DNA from: Halieaceae bacterium
GTDB lineage: Bacteria > Pseudomonadota > Gammaproteobacteria > Pseudomonadales > Halieaceae
Direction of reading: 5' to 3'
DNA length: 64,000 nt
Assembly: GCA_028280635.1 (NCBI GenBank)
Contig: JANQLM010000106.1
Span: forward strand, 1 to 64,000
The stretch's first letter is position 1; each line of letters opens with the position of its first letter. A model generated the notes under the pieces. The model made no database searches. It saw nothing but the letters and a program-made list of their open reading frames with translations, and was not told the DNA's origin. The position numbers and the translations under genes were made by a program. Shown here in pieces: positions 60,732 through 64,000 of this stretch.

Positions 60732-61769
60732 ATGCCCTTCAGTATAGGTGTTGCCGGGCGCGTCGCGCTCACAGTATTGCTGTTGGCAACAGGCATGGAT
60801 GCGCTGGCGCGCCCCAGGACCGATATCGTGGTGCTGGCCAACGGTGACCGGGTCACCGGTGAGATCAAGGGCATGCGCAATGGGCGCCTGAGCTTCGGCA
60901 CCGACAGCATGGGCACCGTCAGCATCGAGTGGGACGGCGTGACCACCCTCGACAGCAACCACTTCTTCCGCTTCCGCACTGAACGACAGGACCGCTTCTT
61001 TGGTGCGCTCGGCGAATCGGAAATCGACAGGCATGTGCAGATTGTTCACGCCGGTGGCGTAGAGGATATCCCCCTGGATGAACTGGTGGCGATTACGCCC
61101 ATCGAGAATACCCTGGAGGAGCGGCTCGATACGGTCGTGAACCTCGGCTACTCCGATTTCAAGGCGAGCGAAGCGCGAACCACCGAGCTGGGCCTGCGCA
61201 TGGTTTACCTGGATGAGTACAGCGAAAACTCCCTGGAGGCGCGCTCGGTGGTGGCCGAATCTGAAACGGAAACCAATACCAGCAATCGCATCAACCTGGC
61301 GCGGCGGCACCTGTGGCAAGACCCACTCTACTTCAACTACTACCGCGTCGGTTGGGAACGCAACGACCAGTTGGCCATCGATAGCCGTTTCGTCGGTAGC
61401 TACGGTATCGGCCGCCGAGTGTTCGACAGTAATCGCACCAAGCTGTCGCTAATCGGGGGTTTGCAGGTGGTGAGTGAAGAGGATTCCCTCGGGGAGAGCA
61501 CCGACAGCCTGGAAGGGCTATTGGCGGTCGACTACCGGACCTGGAACTTCGCCTCGCCGGAGCTGGACCTTGTCACAGGGGTGCGTATCTATCCCGGTAT
61601 TACCGAGACCGGGCGTTTGCGTGCCGACGGGGAAATCACCCTGAGCTGGGAGATAGTCGGCGACCTGAACCTGAGCCTCAGCGCCTTCGGCAGCTATGAC
61701 AACGAGACCAATCAGGACGGTGACGACTATGACTACGGCATCACCACAGGGGTGGCCTGGGACCTCTAA
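60732..61769 (+). CDS. DUF481 outer-membrane protein
   Basis: A 345-residue protein with a signal peptide (about residues 1-27, ending DALA). Residues 30-75 resemble the small beta domain often before DUF481 (IVVLANGDRVTGEIKGMRNG), and residues 130-345 form a barrel (YFNYYRVGWERNDQLAI, YGIGRRVFDSNRTKLSLIGG) ending GITTGVAWDL. DUF481 proteins are predicted to be porin-like outer-membrane barrels of unknown cargo. Confidence 0.85.
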   Translation: MPFSIGVAGRVALTVLLLATGMDALARPRTDIVVLANGDRVTGEIKGMRNGRLSFGTDSMGTVSIEWDGVTTLDSNHFFRFRTERQDRFFGALGESEIDRHVQIVHAGGVEDIPLDELVAITPIENTLEERLDTVVNLGYSDFKASEARTTELGLRMVYLDEYSENSLEARSVVAESETETNTSNRINLARRHLWQDPLYFNYYRVGWERNDQLAIDSRFVGSYGIGRRVFDSNRTKLSLIGGLQVVSEEDSLGESTDSLEGLLAVDYRTWNFASPELDLVTGVRIYPGITETGRLRADGEITLSWEIVGDLNLSLSAFGSYDNETNQDGDDYDYGITTGVAWDL

Positions 61770-61860
61770 CCTCGCAAAATTCCCGCACTTGCGCTAAACT
61801 GGTCGGCCCACTTGCGGTAACGCATAGAACCTCCAGGTCTGACTTACGTTAGGCGACTGT

Positions 61861-61910
61861 TAGACACGCATAAGACACACAAAAGACAAACCTAAGACAA
61901 GCAGAAGACA
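61861..61910 (+). repeat. Five AAGACA-type boxes at exact 11-bp spacing
   Basis: TAGACA begins at 61861 and AAGACA at 61872, 61883, 61894 and 61905, so each box is exactly 11 bases after the last. The final A is the A of the start codon of the 58-residue gene. The 11-bp step places each box on one face of the helix, like the tandem sites of OmpR/PhoB-type regulators. No recognised family consensus fits. Confidence 0.85.
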
Positions 61911-62086
61911 TGGCATCCAGTAAAAAGCGTGGGCAGACTGCCCCAGTTGAAACCAGCGCATCCATTGCAGAACAGACCGCCGCCTTCCTCAAGGCCGGTG
62001 GCAAGATCGACGAAATCCCCCGCGGCGTGAGCGGCCAGACCAGCCTGACTGCGCGCAAGCACATCACGATCAGCACCAAGTCCTAG
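61910..62086 (+). CDS. Small basic protein of 58 residues, unknown function
   Basis: The frame begins MASSKKRGQTAPVE and ends HITISTKS. The centre TAAFLKAGGKIDEIPRGVSG is helical then turn-rich, and a similar FLxxGGKIxEI pattern occurs in small gammaproteobacterial proteins, but I cannot assign a function. Codon use and base composition look like the neighbouring genes. The Shine-Dalgarno is weak (AGAAG) and is part of the 11-bp repeat. The frame may be co-regulated through that repeat. Confidence 0.7.
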   Translation: MASSKKRGQTAPVETSASIAEQTAAFLKAGGKIDEIPRGVSGQTSLTARKHITISTKS

Positions 62087-62152
62087 ACGAGCCGACGGGC
62101 CCTGTCCGGCCCCGCCGCCTGAACCATTTGTCCACACCTTCGGCATGACGGC

Positions 62153-63127
62153 ATGAAGAAGGTGTTTGCCAGCAGCCGTTTGCCGGGAGATGCCCTGTCC
62201 CGGTTGGCGGAGCACTGTGAGCTGGATACCTGGGAGTCCGATAGCCCGGTGCCGCCCGCCGTGCTGCGGGACCGCCTGCAGGCTTGCGAAGGTTTGTTGT
62301 GCCTGCTCACCAACCGCATCGATGCGGACCTGGTCGCCGCCTGCACCAGGCTGCGGTTCGTGTCGAGCATGTCGGTAGGTGTTGATCACGTTGACCTCGA
62401 CGCCCTGACCCGCCGCGGTATACCGCTGGGCAATACCCCAGGCGTGCTGGTCGATACCACGGCAGACCTCACCCTGGCCCTGATGCTGGCGGCCGCGCGC
62501 CGTATCCCCGAGGCGGACCGGTTTGTTCGCGAGGGCCGTTGGGACCCTGCGGCCCCCTGGCACCCGAATATGTTCGTGGGGCGCGACCTGGCCGGTGCCA
62601 CGCTGGGAATCGTCGGCCTGGGTGCCATCGGCCAGGCGGTCGCCAGACGGGCGGCGGGCTTTGGTATGCACCTGCTGGGCTGGAATCGCAGCCCGCGCGA
62701 GGTGCGGGGGGTGCAGGTGCTTGCCTTCAATGAGCTGCTGGCAGAATCGGACTTTCTCAGCGTGAATGTGGCCCTCACTCCCGACACCCGCAATTTGCTG
62801 GGCCGTGACGCCATTGCTCGCATGAAGCCGGGCGCGGTGCTGGTCAACACGGCACGGGGCGGCATTGTTGACGAGCAGGCCCTGGCGGAGGCCCTGGTGG
62901 CGGGGCGGCTGTTTGCCGCTGGTGTTGATGTTTTCGGTCGCGAACCCGTGGAGCCCGATAACCCCCTGTTGGGCCTGTCCAATGTGGTGCTGGCACCACA
63001 CATCGGCAGCGCCAGCCAGCGGACCCGCGAGCGGATGGCGGCGCTGGCGGTGGACAACCTGGTAGCGGCCCTGAACGGAGACCCCATGCCCCAGTGCGTG
63101 AACCCGGAAGTCTACGGGTCGCTTTGA
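62153..63127 (+). CDS. D-2-hydroxyacid dehydrogenase (glyoxylate/hydroxypyruvate reductase type)
   Basis: A 324-residue NAD(P)-dependent enzyme. The Rossmann motif is GLGAIGQAVARR; catalytic residues are Arg in SVGVDHVDLD-flanked loops and VNTARGGIVDEQAL, Glu in FGREPVEP and His in LAPHIGSAS. It interconverts 2-oxoacids such as glyoxylate or hydroxypyruvate and D-2-hydroxyacids. The start MKKVFASSRLPGDALSRLAEH matches the family. The gene seems monocistronic. Confidence 0.93.
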   Translation: MKKVFASSRLPGDALSRLAEHCELDTWESDSPVPPAVLRDRLQACEGLLCLLTNRIDADLVAACTRLRFVSSMSVGVDHVDLDALTRRGIPLGNTPGVLVDTTADLTLALMLAAARRIPEADRFVREGRWDPAAPWHPNMFVGRDLAGATLGIVGLGAIGQAVARRAAGFGMHLLGWNRSPREVRGVQVLAFNELLAESDFLSVNVALTPDTRNLLGRDAIARMKPGAVLVNTARGGIVDEQALAEALVAGRLFAAGVDVFGREPVEPDNPLLGLSNVVLAPHIGSASQRTRERMAALAVDNLVAALNGDPMPQCVNPEVYGSL

Positions 63128-63181
63128 CGCGCCCTCGCCACTGACTATCATGCCGGGAACACGCCACAGGAGAGGCTACGC

Positions 63182-64000
63182 ATGAAACGCTGGCTGGGTG
63201 CCCTGGCACTCGTCGCCCTGCTGGCGATAGGCTGGTACAGCTACCGCCTGGTCTGGGGTATACCCCTCAATATCAACCACTTCGCCGACCGCAGCTCCAT
63301 CAAGCTGCTGATGGAGTATCCTGAGCTGTTGACCATGCTCGGTGCCGCTGACAACACTATCCTGGACTTCCACAGCCACCGATTCAGCGACCTGTCGCCG
63401 GCCGCCGAGCAGCGCCGCCTTGAGTTGGTGGAGCACATCCAGGCCCAGCTTACCGCCTATGACGATGCGAAGCTGGTTGGCCAGCAGGCCCTGACGCGCG
63501 GCTACCTGCGCTGGGCGTGGCATGATCGCTCGGCGCCCGGCCGCTTCCCGTACCACTTCACCAATATTGTCTACGCGGGACCCTACCCGGTGAACCAGAC
63601 CTCCGGCGCCCAGGAACTGCCGTTGGAGACTCTGAGCCTGTACCAGCGCTTTCAAGATGAGAAAGGTGCACGGCGCTTCCTGGAGCGCATGGGCGCTATC
63701 CCCCTGTTCCTGGACAATCTCAAGCGGGCCGTCAGTGCTCGCGCTGATATGGGCGTGATTCCCCCACGTGTGGTCCTGGACCGGTTGATCAAACGCGCCG
63801 AATCCTTGCTGGAGTATTCGCCTGAGGAATGGTCGATTTACCAGGCGTTTCAGACTCAAATGGCGAGCTCGGAGATTGACGAACTGCGGCGCCAGGCGCT
63901 GCTCGATCGCAGCTTCGCGCAGCTTGAGTTGGTGGTGATTCCTGCCTACGAGGACTACCTGGGCTTCCTCTGGCAGCTTGCGGCCCGGGCGCCGAGTACT
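63182..64000 (+). CDS. DUF885 protein, N-terminal part (3' truncated by window)
   Basis: 273 residues are in view with no stop before the window end. An N-terminal signal or anchor helix (about residues 5-23) is followed by DUF885 features: LDFHSHRFSDLSPAAEQRRLEL, YAGPYPVNQTSGAQELPLETL and FLERMGAIPLFLDNLKRAVSARADMGVIPPRVV split across helices. The family is predicted to be a secreted metallopeptidase-like enzyme; the zinc-binding HExxH region would lie beyond the window. ATG 63182 follows AGGAGAGG. Confidence 0.85.
   Translation, partial: MKRWLGALALVALLAIGWYSYRLVWGIPLNINHFADRSSIKLLMEYPELLTMLGAADNTILDFHSHRFSDLSPAAEQRRLELVEHIQAQLTAYDDAKLVGQQALTRGYLRWAWHDRSAPGRFPYHFTNIVYAGPYPVNQTSGAQELPLETLSLYQRFQDEKGARRFLERMGAIPLFLDNLKRAVSARADMGVIPPRVVLDRLIKRAESLLEYSPEEWSIYQAFQTQMASSEIDELRRQALLDRSFAQLELVVIPAYEDYLGFLWQLAARAPST

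Noticed and set aside
61910-62086. Assignment of the 58-residue protein as SutA
   Set aside because: Only a short FLxxGGKIxEI-like pattern is shared; the acidic N-terminal part and length of SutA are missing.

Overview
The window is about 62 percent GC and densely packed. Its gene set points to an aerobic, probably marine gammaproteobacterium of the Halieaceae/Cellvibrionales type: a TonB-dependent receptor, an Mla-type lipid transport operon, Coq7 ubiquinone hydroxylase, paired UbiB-like kinases, an LplT-PlsC-Aas fusion and several gram-negative outer-membrane barrels. That placement is inference from gene content only; no rRNA or tRNA gene is present to confirm it. No insertion sequence, phage gene or CRISPR array was seen.

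Layout. 1-2.8 kb: the C-terminal half of a pyruvate:ferredoxin oxidoreductase and its dihydroorotate-dehydrogenase-like partner. 2.8-6.5 kb (minus): a tightly overlapping MCE/Mla operon (STAS-permease, ATPase, MlaD, auxiliary lipoprotein, tiny CPXCG zinc ribbon). 6.6-14.2 kb: VOC protein, LplT-PlsC-Aas fusion, XRE regulator with GNAT acetyltransferase, a PspA/YiaAB envelope-stress pair and a hotdog-like protein. 14.2-24.0 kb (minus): a signalling cassette made of a sigma-54 response regulator, a membrane-anchored protein built of twelve 18-residue repeats behind a canonical -24/-12 promoter, a two-propeller/Y_Y_Y sensor kinase and a REC-PAS-GGDIF-EAL regulator. 24.0-31.3 kb (minus): Baeyer-Villiger-type monooxygenase, alkaline phosphatase, MAPEG protein, DinB, Atm1-type exporter and an outer-membrane protein. 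31.3-37.5 kb: quinone oxidoreductase, NTF2-like protein, CHRD protein, an ECF sigma/anti-sigma/subtilase operon, a TorF-like porin and an HNH nuclease. 37.6-48 kb: serine hydrolase, two tandem ABC1/UbiB kinases, LEA lipoprotein, a Tat-exported two-subunit molybdenum hydroxylase and a TonB receptor. 48-54 kb: class II amidotransferase, then HMG-CoA lyase with HyuA/HyuB. 54-64 kb: Coq7, ArsC, a membrane TPR protein with a lipoprotein, an NTP/NDP-type transporter with an Ig-like tail, a cold-shock protein, OsmC, DUF481, a 58-residue protein behind a striking 11-bp-periodic repeat, a 2-hydroxyacid dehydrogenase and the start of a DUF885 protein.

How the parts work together. The best candidate for an undescribed system is 14.2-24.0 kb. 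The two response regulators have nearly the same receiver domain, so the single sensor kinase may drive both c-di-GMP breakdown (EAL) and sigma-54 transcription, and the only good sigma-54 promoter seen lies in front of the repeat-protein gene. A second regulatory unit is 32.9-36.2 kb, where an ECF sigma operon and a divergent CHRD gene appear to share inverted copies of one -35 element. A third item is the run of five (A/T)AGACA boxes at exact 11-bp spacing ending on the start codon of a 58-residue protein.
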